A DNA stretch of 64,000 nt from Arthrobacter sp. HY1533 (lineage in GTDB: Bacteria > Actinomycetota > Actinomycetes > Actinomycetales > Micrococcaceae), in NCBI RefSeq assembly GCF_027568515.1, contig NZ_JANKZF010000005.1, positions 124,001 through 188,000 of the forward strand, read 5' to 3'. How positions within the stretch are numbered: the first letter of the stretch is position 1; each line of letters starts with the position of its first letter. Both the position numbers and the translations under genes were made by a program. Of this stretch, positions 1 through 10,489 are shown in pieces. The notes under the pieces are model-generated. The model was not told where the DNA came from and searched no databases. It saw nothing but the letters and a program-made list of their open reading frames with translations.

Positions 1-70
1 TCCGCTGGCTGATATGGATAACATCGTGATCGTGTGACTTGAATCTCATTGACCAGCAAAGGATAAACAC

Positions 71-3000
71 GTGCGTTCCATGTGGAAAAAGACCCTGGCG
101 ATGGCGGTGGTGACCCCTGCCATGCTGTTGAGTGTGGCGGCACCCCCCGTTGTCGCAGCACCCGGAGACCCGGTCTCCAGCAACCTTGCCCTCGCGTCCG
201 CGGGGGCCACCGTGACCTCTTCCGGCGACGAATCGGCCGACAAGTGGGGCACCGACCTCGCCACCGACGGCGATCCGGCCACCCGCTGGTCCTCGAACCA
301 CGCCGACGACGCCTCCCTGACCGTCAAGCTGGCCAAGCCGACGGTCATCGAAAAGGTTGTCATCAAGTGGGAGGCCGCCTGTGCGGCCAAGTACAAGCTG
401 CAGGTCTCCACCGACGGCACCACCTTTGTGGACGCCACGGACGTCATCTCCCGCGCCAACTGCAATCCGGCAACGCCTGACACGCAGACCGTCAAGTCGG
501 CCCTGGCGGCCAACAAGTACCAGTACGTGCGCATGCAGGGCGTGGAACGCACGCTCATCGGCGGAGCCAAGTGGGGCATCTCGCTGTATGAAATGGAAGT
601 TTGGGGCGTCCCGGCAGCCGCCGGCAAGAACGTTGCCCTGGCCTCCGCCGGCGGAACCGTTACGGCATCCGGCCAGGAAGTCGCCGGCCAGTGGGGTCCC
701 GCCACCGTCATTGACGGCGACTCCGACGAGTCCAAGCCCAAGGCCCAGCAGTCACGCTGGTCCTCCAACACGGCCGACAACGCCAACATCACCGTCAAGC
801 TCGCAGCCCCCACAGTCATCGACCATGTCAGCATCGTGTGGGAGGCCGCCTGCGCCAAGACGTACAAGCTTCAGGTCTCCACCAACGGCACCGATTTTGT
901 GGATGCCACAGACGTCATCACCCCCACCTGCGGCACGCGCGACACCCAAAAGTTCAAGGCCGCAGTTGCCGGCAACGCCTACCAGTACGTGCGCATGCAG
1001 GGCATCGAGCGCACCCCCATCGGCGGCAACAAGTACGGCATGTCCATGTGGGAGTTTGAGGTCTGGGACGGTCCGGAACCCACAACGGCCGCACCCGTGG
1101 AGGGCATCAACCTGATCCCGCTGCCCGTGAACATGGAAACCCCGGCAGAAGCACCCTTCACGCTTGGCGCGGGCTCACGGATCGTGGCCAACAACGCCGA
1201 GACCAAGGCGACGGCGGACTACCTCGCCGCGATCTTCCGCACCTCCACGGGGCTGGCACTGCCCGTGGTGACAGGCACCTCGGGCGACGCGGACGACGTC
1301 GTTCTTCTCCAGAGCCCGGGCGTCATCCCGAACCTGGGCGCGGCACTCCAGGCCGAGGCCTACACGCTCAGTGTGGATGCAGCCACGGGCGCCAAGGTCA
1401 CGGCCCCCACAGGCGACGGCGTGTTCAACGGCGTCCAGACGCTGCGCCAGCTCTTCCCGGCGTTCATTGAGTCCAAGCAGAGGGTCATCGCCAACTGGAG
1501 CGCTCCCGCCGTCGAAATTTCCGACGCCCCCCGCTTCGACAAGCGCGGCATGATGCTTGACGTGGCCCGCGACTTCAAGACCCCGGCCGAGGTCAAGGAC
1601 ATCATCGATTCCCTGACCCAGTACAAGATCTCCACGCTGCACATGCACCTGGCCGATGACCAGGGCTGGCGCATCCAGATCACCAACGACGGCAGGAAGG
1701 CCGGCGACACGATCGACTACGGCCTGCTGACGGCAACGTCCGGCAAGACAGCCGTGACCAAGAACCTCAGCTACAAGGACGAGCTTGGCCACACCGGCTT
1801 CTACACGCAGGACGAGTACAAGGACCTCGTGGCCTATGCCGCGTCGCGCCACATTGAGATCATCCCGGAAATCGACGTGCCCGGCCACACCTCGGCCATC
1901 CTGCACGCGATCCCGCAGATGAACTCGGCCAAGACCAAGCCCGGCGTAGACGAGTGGGGCGTGGTGCCCGCCGACGGCACCGGCAACGTGGGGCAATCGA
2001 CCCTCGACGTGGACCTGCCGGCGACGTGGAACTTCATCGAGCACGTGTTCGGCCAGATCGCCGACATGACCACCACGAGCGACTACATTCACGTGGGCGG
2101 CGACGAGTCGCACTCCACACAGCACGACGACTACATCGATTTCATCACCAGGACCGTGGACATTGTCCACGATCTCGGCAAGAAGCCGATCGGCTGGAAT
2201 GAGGCGTCAATCGCCGGGCTCACCCCGGGCGACGGCATCCAGTACTGGACCGGCGGCACCGCCGACACCCTCAACGCCATCAAGAACAAGGGCGTCAAGC
2301 TCATGGTGTCCAACGGGTCGACCTCCTACATTGACATGAAGTACCACTCCAAGACCCCCATCGGCCTGACCTGGGCCGGCACGGGCGACTTCCCGAAGTA
2401 CTACGACTGGGATCCGGCCGCCACTGTCCTGGACAACGGCAACAAGCTTCCCGATTCCGCGCTCCTGGGCGTCGAGGCGGCCCAGTGGTCCGAGACCATC
2501 CGCGGCGGCAAGCAGGCCGAATTCCTGGCCTTCCCGCGCGTGGTGTCCTTCGCCGAAATCGGCTGGACCCCGCAGGCCAAGCGCAACGTCACCGACTTCA
2601 AGGTGCGCATGGCGTCGATGGGCCAGCGCATGCTGGCAACAGGCACCAACTTCTACGACGGCAACCAGGCCAAGTGGCGCTCCTCCATCGCGGGCCTGCC
2701 CCTGGCCGTTGCCCCGGGCAAGAGCCTCTCCCTGAACGTGGGGCAGTTTGCCGCGCCGGGCACCAAGGTCTCAGCCGACGGTTCCACGATTGCCGTTGAC
2801 AGCGTGGACGACGAGGACAGCGCCAGCGCCTCAAGCATCGTTGGCGACCTTGGCGTGAGCGTCAACTGGGGCGACGGCAGCGCCGCCACCCCGGCGACGT
2901 TTGTTCCCGTGAAGGAACGCACCTCGCTGGCAGCAGGCAGCCTGTACCAGCTCAAGGGCACCCACAGCTATGCATCTGCCGGCAACTACACCGGAACACT

Positions 3001-4543
3001 GACTGCCTCCAACGGCACCACGGCCAAGTTCACCGTTGTTGTGGCTGCCGGCACCGCGGACCCGGCCACACCGCCGGTGTGGGACACCGCCCAGCTCCCC
3101 GCGCTCACCACCACGGATGCCACAGTCAACGCCGGCTACCGTGCCGAGACCACAGTGAGCGGCTTCGAGCCGGGCAAGTACGTTGTGCTGACACTGGGCG
3201 GCGAGCGTGTTGGCTCGATCCTGCCGGATGCCACAGGCAAGCTGACCTTCCAGATGCCCGTGTACCCCTCCAACTACAGTGGAACGTTCAACGTGGTCGC
3301 CACCCAGGTGTCCTCGACCGGCACCCGCACGGCAACGGACACGCTGAAGGTCAACTCCAAGCTGATTCCGCTGACTGACAAGATCGCCCAGGGTGAGATC
3401 AGCATTGAATCCGTGACCTCGCAGGAGCTCACGGGAGAGACTGCACCGAGCGGCCCGGCCACGGCACTGCTCGATGGCAAGCTCGACAGCTACTGGCACA
3501 CCCAGTGGCAGGGCACCGTCGCGGCGTTCCCGCACAGCGTGGTCTTCGACCTGGGCAAGAGCTACGAGGTGACCGGCTTTGAGTACAGCCAGCGCCAGTC
3601 CAACTCCAACGGCAAGATCAAGGACTTCGAGCTCTACGTCTCCGACAGCCCCACCGAGTTCGGTGCCAAGGTTGCCTCCGGATCGTTCCTTGACCTGACC
3701 CGTGCCCAGATCACCGCCATTGCCGGCGGCAAGGTTGGCCGCTACGTCAAGCTGACAGCAGTGAACTCCATTGCCGGCAACGCCTTCGCCGGCGGCGCCG
3801 AGGTCAACATTGGCGGCAAGACGCCCGCCACCACGGAACCGACGGCGACGCCGACCGTTCAGCCGACGGTGGAGCCGACGGTTGAACCCACAGTGCAGCC
3901 GACTGTTGAACCCACGGTGCAGCCCACAGTGCAGCCCACCGTTGAACCCACAGTGCAGCCGACGGTTGAACCGACCGTTGAACCGACGGTTGAACCCACG
4001 GTGCAGCCCACGGTTGAGCCGACAGTTGAACCGACGGTTGAACCCACGGTTCAGCCCACGACTCCGGCCGCGGGCGAGCCCACCGCTTCACTGGGCAACG
4101 GCCCGATTTCCGCAGGCGGCGAGCTGACCATGACGGGCAGCAACTTCAAGCCCGGATCGACGGCGACGTTCACGCTGCACTCCGATCCGGTGGTCCTGGG
4201 CACGGCAGTCGTGGCAGCCAACGGGACTGTTTCACTGACGGCCAAGCTGCCGGCGAACATCCCTGCCGGTGTCCACACCCTGGTCATCAGCGGCACGGGC
4301 ACCGATGGCGGCGCAGTCGAGGCCAGCATCAAGGTGACGGTTGCCGCGGCCGGCGGCACCACGGCGGCCACCAAGCCGGCCACGAAAGCCCCGGCCACCA
4401 CCGCCGCCGGGGACAAGGGTGCGGGCGACCTGGCCAACACCGGCGCCGGAACCACCCCGTTCCTGCTCGGTGGCCTGGTCCTCCTGGTGGCAGGCGCCCT
4501 GGCGGTCTTCAGCCGCCGTCGCCGGAACTCCTCCCATGCCTAG
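71..4543 (+). CDS. Cell-wall-anchored beta-N-acetylhexosaminidase (GH20) with F5/8 type C domains
   Basis: This is a secreted exo-glycosidase predicted to release terminal N-acetylhexosamine from glycans or chitin fragments. The GTG start follows an AAAGGA box. Residues 1-30 form a signal peptide (KK, hydrophobic core, ending VVAA). Two discoidin/F5/8-C-like modules follow (about 35-180 and 185-335), then a GH20b-type domain and the TIM-barrel catalytic domain (about 470-850). That domain carries the family motif HVGGDE, with the catalytic pair D678-E679. A PKD-like stretch (about 890-1000), a third discoidin-like module (about 1100-1250) and a proline-threonine stalk come next. The C-terminus has LANTG (1454-1458), a hydrophobic helix and RRRR, which is the LAxTG signal of actinobacterial class E sortases. 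The architecture is complete and the gene stands alone before a strong terminator. The substrate cannot be read from sequence. Confidence 0.93.
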   Translation: MRSMWKKTLAMAVVTPAMLLSVAAPPVVAAPGDPVSSNLALASAGATVTSSGDESADKWGTDLATDGDPATRWSSNHADDASLTVKLAKPTVIEKVVIKWEAACAAKYKLQVSTDGTTFVDATDVISRANCNPATPDTQTVKSALAANKYQYVRMQGVERTLIGGAKWGISLYEMEVWGVPAAAGKNVALASAGGTVTASGQEVAGQWGPATVIDGDSDESKPKAQQSRWSSNTADNANITVKLAAPTVIDHVSIVWEAACAKTYKLQVSTNGTDFVDATDVITPTCGTRDTQKFKAAVAGNAYQYVRMQGIERTPIGGNKYGMSMWEFEVWDGPEPTTAAPVEGINLIPLPVNMETPAEAPFTLGAGSRIVANNAETKATADYLAAIFRTSTGLALPVVTGTSGDADDVVLLQSPGVIPNLGAALQAEAYTLSVDAATGAKVTAPTGDGVFNGVQTLRQLFPAFIESKQRVIANWSAPAVEISDAPRFDKRGMMLDVARDFKTPAEVKDIIDSLTQYKISTLHMHLADDQGWRIQITNDGRKAGDTIDYGLLTATSGKTAVTKNLSYKDELGHTGFYTQDEYKDLVAYAASRHIEIIPEIDVPGHTSAILHAIPQMNSAKTKPGVDEWGVVPADGTGNVGQSTLDVDLPATWNFIEHVFGQIADMTTTSDYIHVGGDESHSTQHDDYIDFITRTVDIVHDLGKKPIGWNEASIAGLTPGDGIQYWTGGTADTLNAIKNKGVKLMVSNGSTSYIDMKYHSKTPIGLTWAGTGDFPKYYDWDPAATVLDNGNKLPDSALLGVEAAQWSETIRGGKQAEFLAFPRVVSFAEIGWTPQAKRNVTDFKVRMASMGQRMLATGTNFYDGNQAKWRSSIAGLPLAVAPGKSLSLNVGQFAAPGTKVSADGSTIAVDSVDDEDSASASSIVGDLGVSVNWGDGSAATPATFVPVKERTSLAAGSLYQLKGTHSYASAGNYTGTLTASNGTTAKFTVVVAAGTADPATPPVWDTAQLPALTTTDATVNAGYRAETTVSGFEPGKYVVLTLGGERVGSILPDATGKLTFQMPVYPSNYSGTFNVVATQVSSTGTRTATDTLKVNSKLIPLTDKIAQGEISIESVTSQELTGETAPSGPATALLDGKLDSYWHTQWQGTVAAFPHSVVFDLGKSYEVTGFEYSQRQSNSNGKIKDFELYVSDSPTEFGAKVASGSFLDLTRAQITAIAGGKVGRYVKLTAVNSIAGNAFAGGAEVNIGGKTPATTEPTATPTVQPTVEPTVEPTVQPTVEPTVQPTVQPTVEPTVQPTVEPTVEPTVEPTVQPTVEPTVEPTVEPTVQPTTPAAGEPTASLGNGPISAGGELTMTGSNFKPGSTATFTLHSDPVVLGTAVVAANGTVSLTAKLPANIPAGVHTLVISGTGTDGGAVEASIKVTVAAAGGTTAATKPATKAPATTAAGDKGAGDLANTGAGTTPFLLGGLVLLVAGALAVFSRRRRNSSHA
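3851..4054 (+). repeat. 17 tandem 12-bp units encoding a PTVE/PTVQ stalk
   Basis: Seventeen consecutive 12-bp units encode Pro-Thr-Val-Glu or Pro-Thr-Val-Gln inside the hexosaminidase gene. Wobble positions vary (CCG/CCC, ACG/ACA/ACC), so selection appears to act on the protein. The stalk sits between the last binding module and the C-terminal wall-anchor region, as expected for a spacer that carries the enzyme through the cell wall. Unit number may vary between strains. Confidence 0.92.
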
Positions 4544-4570
4544 GGCAGGGAAAGTACAAAAGTAGGCAAT

Positions 4571-4616
4571 GAAGCGGTGCCCGCCAGTTCACGCTGGCGG
4601 GCACCGCTTCATTTTT
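4571..4616 (+). terminator. Rho-independent terminator after the hexosaminidase gene
   Basis: A perfect 17-bp stem (4571-4587 with 4594-4610) has a 6-nt loop and is followed by ATTTTTG on the plus strand. It lies 28 nt after the stop of the hexosaminidase gene and also separates it from the convergent lipase gene. Confidence 0.93.
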
Positions 4617-4668
4617 GTGTGCATGCATTGGCCCTGGGTCGCGAAAACACAGCTGCGGCCCCATCCAT

Positions 4669-6534
4669 CTAGGGCAGTTCGGCGCAGTTCCCCACAAATT
4701 CCGCGCCGTCCACCCGGTCCTGCGTCCAGGCGAGCAGATCGCCCAACAAGGGCGAGCCGGGAAGCACCACGCCCATGTGGTCCTTGCCCTCATACTTCTT
4801 GTACAGCAGCTCCTGGCCGGCATCGCAGCGGCCCCTGACATACGTGTCCTGGACTGCGGGAACCACCAGGGGGTCGGCGCCGCCCTGGGCCACAAACAAC
4901 GGGAACGGTATGGGCAGCGTGGGTGTGTTTTCCCGCAGCCGCTCCCCCATGGCCCCGGTCGTCGGGTCCTTGCTGAAAATGGTCTTGTCCTTGTCGATCG
5001 CTATCGCATTGACCAGGGACACCAGCACGCCCGGCTCCGACAGGCAGCGTGTGGACATCTCGCGCACAAAGGTCCGGGCCACAGGGGCAATGTACTCGTT
5101 GAAGGACACGTCCGGGTATGTGTCGGCGTAGGCCGCGGCGACATAGGAGGCAAACAAGCTGCCTCCGGCGATGTTGGGCATGTTCCGCACCAGGCCCATC
5201 GCGTCGCTGGCGGGGGCCATGGCGGCCACACCGCTGATTTTCACATCCGGGGCGTAGCTGGGCGCCAGGCCGCCGGTCCAGAGCGCGGCCTGCCCGCCCT
5301 GCGAGTGCCCCCACACCACGGTTTCGGGTGCCATCCGGAGATCCTCCTGCTGGACGTCCAGCGCCTTGGCGGCTCGCACGGCATCCAGCACCGACCGGCC
5401 CTCGCCCTGGCCGATCAGGTACGGTTGCGGCCCCTTGGTGCCAAGCCCGGCATAGTCGGTGGCCACGAGCACCCAGCCCTTGGCCACAATGTCATCCAAG
5501 GCCGGCAGCGCACCCGAGCTGAAGGGTTCGGACAGGTTCGACGGCGCGCACACGGGCGCATAGCCCGTGGTGCCGTGCGCCCAGGTGATGACAGGCCGTG
5601 GCCCGTCAAAGGGCTCCGTTGAGGTGAGCACGACGGCGCTTGCCACGGCGGGCGTGTTGTCATCCAGTGTGGTGGTGTACAGGATCCGCCACGCCTTCGC
5701 GTTGTCTGGAACCTTGGTTTCGAAGGGCTCGCTGCGGAGCAGGGCTCCGGGTGCCGCGGGAACGCTGGCGGGAGGATCGTAAAAGGCAGACACCTGGGGT
5801 GCCCCTGCACGCAACTGGGCCCCGAGCCCGGCGGCGGCAAGGGCCAGTGCCAAGGACAACACGGCCCCGGTGACACGCAACCAGCGTTTCAGGGCACCGG
5901 GCCGGGCCGGGCCCGCCGGCGCCCGGCCAGCGTTTCTTGCGCGGGCATGCCGCTGCGAGAGCGCTCTTGCGAGCGAGCTCCATATGATGCCCAGGCCGAA
6001 GAACAGCGTGCGGGCGCCGAACAGCACGGCAACCACCAGCAGTGTCACATCCGGCCAGGCCAGTGCTGCGGCGCCCAGGATGAGGTCTGCGAGCGCGAAG
6101 ACGAGTGTGGCAATGCGCTCGTCGGCGGGCCTTCCCGCACCGCGCGCGGCTTCCACGCAGCGAACCACACCGGAGATCAACAGCGACACGGCAATGAAGA
6201 CCGGCAGCACGGCCATGGTTCCGCCGGCCCACAGCAGCACCACGGCCCCGGCGGCAACCCAGCCCCAGCCCAGCAGCCAACGGGTTGCGCCCGGCCCTGC
6301 CTTGCCGCCGTCCAGGAGGTCTGCGATGCCTGTGACGATGAAGCTTGCCCCGACGTAGAACGTCAATGCCCCGAGCGAGGACAGCGGCCTGGTGGCAAGT
6401 GTGAAGCCCAGCCACACGCACAGGGCCCCGACGGCCAGCGCCAGCCACCACGGCGCCCGGGCCAGAAGCGTCGGCAGCGCACGGGCGCGTTGGGCAAATG
6501 TGCGCTGGGTTGTTGAAAATCGGTGTTCAGGCAT
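4669..6534 (-). CDS. HdeD/DUF308-type membrane domain fused to a secretory-lipase-like alpha/beta hydrolase
   Basis: The 621-residue protein has two parts. Residues 1-200 contain several hydrophobic helices with the look of the HdeD/DUF308 family (WWLALAVGALCVWLGF and similar). After one more helix near 230-250, residues 260-621 form an alpha/beta hydrolase like the secretory lipases (LIP family). The nucleophile elbow GHSQGG has S411, and a late GKDHMG could supply the histidine. The active domain would lie outside the membrane. Substrate is unknown; a lipid or ester is likely from the family. The gene converges on the hexosaminidase gene. Fusion of these two domains is uncommon to my knowledge. 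Confidence 0.8.
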   Translation of the reverse strand: MPEHRFSTTQRTFAQRARALPTLLARAPWWLALAVGALCVWLGFTLATRPLSSLGALTFYVGASFIVTGIADLLDGGKAGPGATRWLLGWGWVAAGAVVLLWAGGTMAVLPVFIAVSLLISGVVRCVEAARGAGRPADERIATLVFALADLILGAAALAWPDVTLLVVAVLFGARTLFFGLGIIWSSLARALSQRHARARNAGRAPAGPARPGALKRWLRVTGAVLSLALALAAAGLGAQLRAGAPQVSAFYDPPASVPAAPGALLRSEPFETKVPDNAKAWRILYTTTLDDNTPAVASAVVLTSTEPFDGPRPVITWAHGTTGYAPVCAPSNLSEPFSSGALPALDDIVAKGWVLVATDYAGLGTKGPQPYLIGQGEGRSVLDAVRAAKALDVQQEDLRMAPETVVWGHSQGGQAALWTGGLAPSYAPDVKISGVAAMAPASDAMGLVRNMPNIAGGSLFASYVAAAYADTYPDVSFNEYIAPVARTFVREMSTRCLSEPGVLVSLVNAIAIDKDKTIFSKDPTTGAMGERLRENTPTLPIPFPLFVAQGGADPLVVPAVQDTYVRGRCDAGQELLYKKYEGKDHMGVVLPGSPLLGDLLAWTQDRVDGAEFVGNCAELP

Positions 6535-6586
6535 GCAGTCCCCTTGTGCGTTCAGTGCTTTTGCCGCTTGGGCCGTGCGGGGATCC

Positions 6587-6745
6587 TCAGCGGTCCTTTT
6601 TGGCCAGCAGCTGCTGTGCCAGCGCCTTTTCGTGTTCGCTTTCCTTGCGGCGGGACCGGGAGGCCCCCATCATGAACACGACAATGGCAACGATGGCCAA
6701 TACCCATGCGAGGGCGATCCCCACAACTACAAGCCACTGTGGCAT
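6587..6745 (-). CDS. Small single-pass membrane protein, 52 aa
   Basis: The frame starts with ATG and encodes MPQWLVVVGIALAWVLAIVA, continues as a hydrophobic helix to about residue 28, and ends in a charged tail rich in R, K and E (SRSRRKESEHEKALAQQ). One membrane helix with a short cytoplasmic helical tail is expected. A purine-rich AGAAAAGAG lies upstream. It ends 52 nt before the start of the membrane-lipase gene on the same strand and may be co-transcribed with it. Function is unknown. Confidence 0.6.
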   Translation of the reverse strand: MPQWLVVVGIALAWVLAIVAIVVFMMGASRSRRKESEHEKALAQQLLAKKDR

Positions 6746-6851
6746 TCCTGCAGGCTCTTTTCTGATGGGTCGCGGCCGTCACATTCAACATCAGCATAAT
6801 TCGGCTGCAAGAATTCTCCATGCCCTTGGCCTGCCCGGAGACCGGTGTGGC

Positions 6852-7859
<1,008 letters not shown>

Positions 7860-7860
7860 C

Positions 7861-8655
7861 ATGACGCAACGCAACACCAAGGACCCCTCCCCGGCGGGGC
7901 CCGTCCTGGACCTGAACGCTGACGTGGGCGAGTCGTTTGGCCAGTGGCAGCTGGGCGATGACGAAGCCATCATGGCCCAGGTCTCCAGCGCCAGCATCGC
8001 CTGCGGCTTCCACGCCGGAGACCCCGCCTCCATGTCCCGAACCGCGGCAGCCGCGGCGGCCGCCGGCGTGGCCGTGGGCGCCCATCCCGGCTACCGCGAC
8101 CTGGCCGGATTTGGCCGCCGCTTCATTGACGTGGACCCCGCGGAACTGCGCAGCGAGATCATTTACCAGGTGGGTGCCCTGCAGGCCCTGGCCCGGGCCG
8201 CCGGCACCCGGGTGCGCTACGTCAAGCCCCACGGCGCCCTGTACAACGCAATTGCCCACCACACGGCACAGGCCGGGGCCGTGGTGTCCGCGGTGCAGGC
8301 CTTGGACCCAGCGCTGCCGCTGCTGATTGCGCCCGGCTCCGAGGTGCAGCGCCTGGCCCGCGAAGCCGGGCTCACCGTGCTGGCCGAGGCCTTTGCCGAC
8401 CGCGCCTACAACCCCGACGGGACGCTGGTGCCCCGCACACGTCCCGGGGCTGTGCTGCACAGCGTCGATGCCGTGGTGGCCCAGGCCCTGGACATCGCCA
8501 CACGAGGCGAGGTCACCGCCGTCGACGGCAGCCGCATCCCGCTGGAGGTGCAGAGCCTGTGCCTGCACGGCGACACCCCCGGCGCCGTGGCCATGGCCGC
8601 CGCGGTCCGCACGGCGCTCGAGGGTGCCGGCGTCGCCATCCGCAGCTTCGCCTAG
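7861..8655 (+). CDS. pxpA: 5-oxoprolinase subunit A (LamB/YcsF family)
   Basis: PxpA acts with PxpB and PxpC in ATP-dependent hydrolysis of 5-oxoproline (pyroglutamate) to glutamate. The 264-residue protein has the family signature [14 protein letters not shown] at its N-terminus, followed by [20 protein letters not shown] and [10 protein letters not shown]. The ATG sits one base after the mdh stop, and the stop abuts the next start, so the three genes are very likely translationally coupled. Length and motifs are complete. Confidence 0.95.
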   Translation: MTQRNTKDPSPAGPVLDLNADVGESFGQWQLGDDEAIMAQVSSASIACGFHAGDPASMSRTAAAAAAAGVAVGAHPGYRDLAGFGRRFIDVDPAELRSEIIYQVGALQALARAAGTRVRYVKPHGALYNAIAHHTAQAGAVVSAVQALDPALPLLIAPGSEVQRLAREAGLTVLAEAFADRAYNPDGTLVPRTRPGAVLHSVDAVVAQALDIATRGEVTAVDGSRIPLEVQSLCLHGDTPGAVAMAAAVRTALEGAGVAIRSFA

Positions 8656-10287
8656 ATGGGCCCGCATCCGCGCATCCGCCCCGTGGGAGAGTCCGGCTTC
8701 CTGGTGGAGCTCGACTCCTTGCCCGAAGTCATGGCCACCCAGTCGATGCTGCTGCACAACCGGCCGACCGGCGTCATCGACGTGGTGGCCGCCGCCCGGA
8801 CTGTGCTGGTCCAATGCGAGTCCCCCGCCTCAGCCAAGGCTGCACGGTCCCTGCTCTCCGGGGCGGGGCCGCTTCGACAGGAGCCTGTTGCCGGGACGCT
8901 GCACACGCTGGAAACCACGTACGACGGCGCCGACCTCGCCGAGGCTGCCCGCCTGGCCGGGATGGGCACGGACGCCCTCATCCGGTGGCACTCCGGGCAG
9001 GACTGGATTGCCGCCTTTGGCGGATTCGCCCCGGGTTTCATGTACCTCACCCCTGCCGTGAAGGCCATTGAATTTGCCCGCCGCGACACACCGCGCACGG
9101 CAGTCCCCGCCGGGTCCGTGGCCGTGGGAGGACGGTTCTCCGCCGTCTACCCGGGCCCCACGCCCGGCGGGTGGCAGCTGCTGGGCCGCTGCGCCGGGGC
9201 GCTGTGGGATTCAGCCCGGGCCGAGCCTTCGCTGCTGCAGCCTGGCGACCGCGTCCGGTTCAAGCCCGTGCGGGAGCTGGTGCAACTGGGTTCGGCCACC
9301 GGCGGCTCCCCCGAAATGGAGGCTCACTCGGGCCCCGAACCGCTGGGGCTGGAGGTCATTTCAGCAGGCGTTTTTGCAACGGTGCAGGACCTGGGCCGGC
9401 CCGGGTTTGCGCATCTGGGCGTCACCGCGTCGGGTGCGCTGGACCGTCCCGCCCTGCGGCGGGCCAACAGGATGGTGGGCAACCCGCTGTCACCCGGCGC
9501 CGGTGCTGCCGCCCTGGAACTGGTCCTGTCGGGGCTGCGAGTCCGGGCCCGCGGCAGCCAACTGCTCGCCGTGGCCGGTCCCGCAGTCCAGCTCACGGCC
9601 ACGGATCCCTCCGGCCTGGAACGCGACGTTCCAACAGATGCGCCGTTTGTGCTGGGCGACGGGGAGGTCCTGGCCGTCCTTCCCCTGAACGGCATTGCCG
9701 GGTTCCGCAGCATTCTGGCCGTGCGCGGCGGCATCGACGTCCCGGCAGTGTTGGGCAGCCGTTCCGGCGATGTCCTGTCCGGCCTGGGGTCAGCACCTTT
9801 GCAGGCCGGCACCTTCCTCCCGGTGGGACGCGGCCACCAGGCAGTCCCGGTTGGATTCCCTGAGGCCTCCCCGCCGGCGGCAGGAGCCGACCCCACTGTG
9901 CTGCGTTTCGTCCCCGGACCCCGCAGCGACTGGTTCACGCCCGGCGCACTCGCGGCGTTTGAGCGCGTGTCCTGGCAGGCCGGAGCCCAGTCCAACCGGA
10001 TTGGGCTGCGCCTGGAACTCGCCCGCACGGGCCCGGAGCACGCCAAACCACCCCTCCTCCGCACGGCTGAAGCTGCGGGTGCCGAGCTCCCCAGCGAGGG
10101 GATGGCCGGCGGCGCAATCCAGGTGCCGCCGTCGGGCCTTCCCGTGCTGTTTCTGGCGGACCATCCGGTGACGGGCGGATACCCCGTGCTGGGGGTGGTG
10201 CTCCGCGCCGACCTTGCCAAGGCCGCGCAGCTGGCACCCGGCGCGGCGGTCCGCTTCCGTGCCGTCAGTCCCGGCGGCCCTTCATGA
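8656..10287 (+). CDS. pxpBC: Fused 5-oxoprolinase subunits B and C (KipI-KipA fusion)
   Basis: A single 543-residue protein carries both remaining 5-oxoprolinase subunits. Residues 1-215 match PxpB/KipI, including the motif FGGFAPGFMYL and a later PTPGGWQLLG. Residues about 230-543 match PxpC/KipA, with VISAGVFATVQDLGRPG and, near the end, DHPVTGGYPVLGVV. In Bacillus and E. coli these are separate genes; fusions occur in other lineages. The ATG immediately follows the pxpA stop. The 3' end overlaps the convergent small membrane gene by 23 bp. Known KipI also inhibits a sporulation kinase in Bacillus, which is not relevant here. Confidence 0.94.
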   Translation: MGPHPRIRPVGESGFLVELDSLPEVMATQSMLLHNRPTGVIDVVAAARTVLVQCESPASAKAARSLLSGAGPLRQEPVAGTLHTLETTYDGADLAEAARLAGMGTDALIRWHSGQDWIAAFGGFAPGFMYLTPAVKAIEFARRDTPRTAVPAGSVAVGGRFSAVYPGPTPGGWQLLGRCAGALWDSARAEPSLLQPGDRVRFKPVRELVQLGSATGGSPEMEAHSGPEPLGLEVISAGVFATVQDLGRPGFAHLGVTASGALDRPALRRANRMVGNPLSPGAGAAALELVLSGLRVRARGSQLLAVAGPAVQLTATDPSGLERDVPTDAPFVLGDGEVLAVLPLNGIAGFRSILAVRGGIDVPAVLGSRSGDVLSGLGSAPLQAGTFLPVGRGHQAVPVGFPEASPPAAGADPTVLRFVPGPRSDWFTPGALAAFERVSWQAGAQSNRIGLRLELARTGPEHAKPPLLRTAEAAGAELPSEGMAGGAIQVPPSGLPVLFLADHPVTGGYPVLGVVLRADLAKAAQLAPGAAVRFRAVSPGGPS

Positions 10288-10489
10288 AGTAGGCAATGGG
10301 GCCGGCGAAGTTGAGGAATGACGCCGCCACCCAGAGCTTCTTGCTCCCGTTGATCTGCTCCGGCGTTCTTTTGGCGATGTCGCGCAGGGCCGCAGCCTGA
10401 AGGGTCAGCTGCACGGCGCCGGCCGCAACCATGGCCCAGCGCCGGGCCGGGCTGATCTCGCTCCACTTCTTCTTGTTGGACATGTTCAT
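10265..10489 (-). CDS. Small membrane protein of the PLD-nuclease N-terminal (PLDc_N) type, 74 aa
   Basis: Two hydrophobic segments flank a basic loop. The order W..ISPARRW...GAVQLTLQ...ALRDIAKR..., then KKLWVAASFLNFAGPIAYF with a final GRRD, follows the PLDc_N (phospholipase D N-terminal-like) small membrane family. There is no catalytic HKD domain, as is normal for these short actinobacterial versions. Its ATG overlaps the Nudix gene stop as ATGA, so the two are coupled. Its end overlaps pxpBC on the other strand. Role unknown. Confidence 0.75.
   Translation of the reverse strand: MNMSNKKKWSEISPARRWAMVAAGAVQLTLQAAALRDIAKRTPEQINGSKKLWVAASFLNFAGPIAYFMKGRRD

Noticed and set aside
3859-4047. 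Minus-strand GSTVGSTVG repeat protein
   Set aside because: It is the antisense of the PTVE/PTVQ repeats; no start site or other feature supports it.
4615-5622. Long plus-strand open frames opposite the lipase gene
   Set aside because: High GC keeps antisense frames open; codon composition is poor and the minus-strand gene has clear domains.
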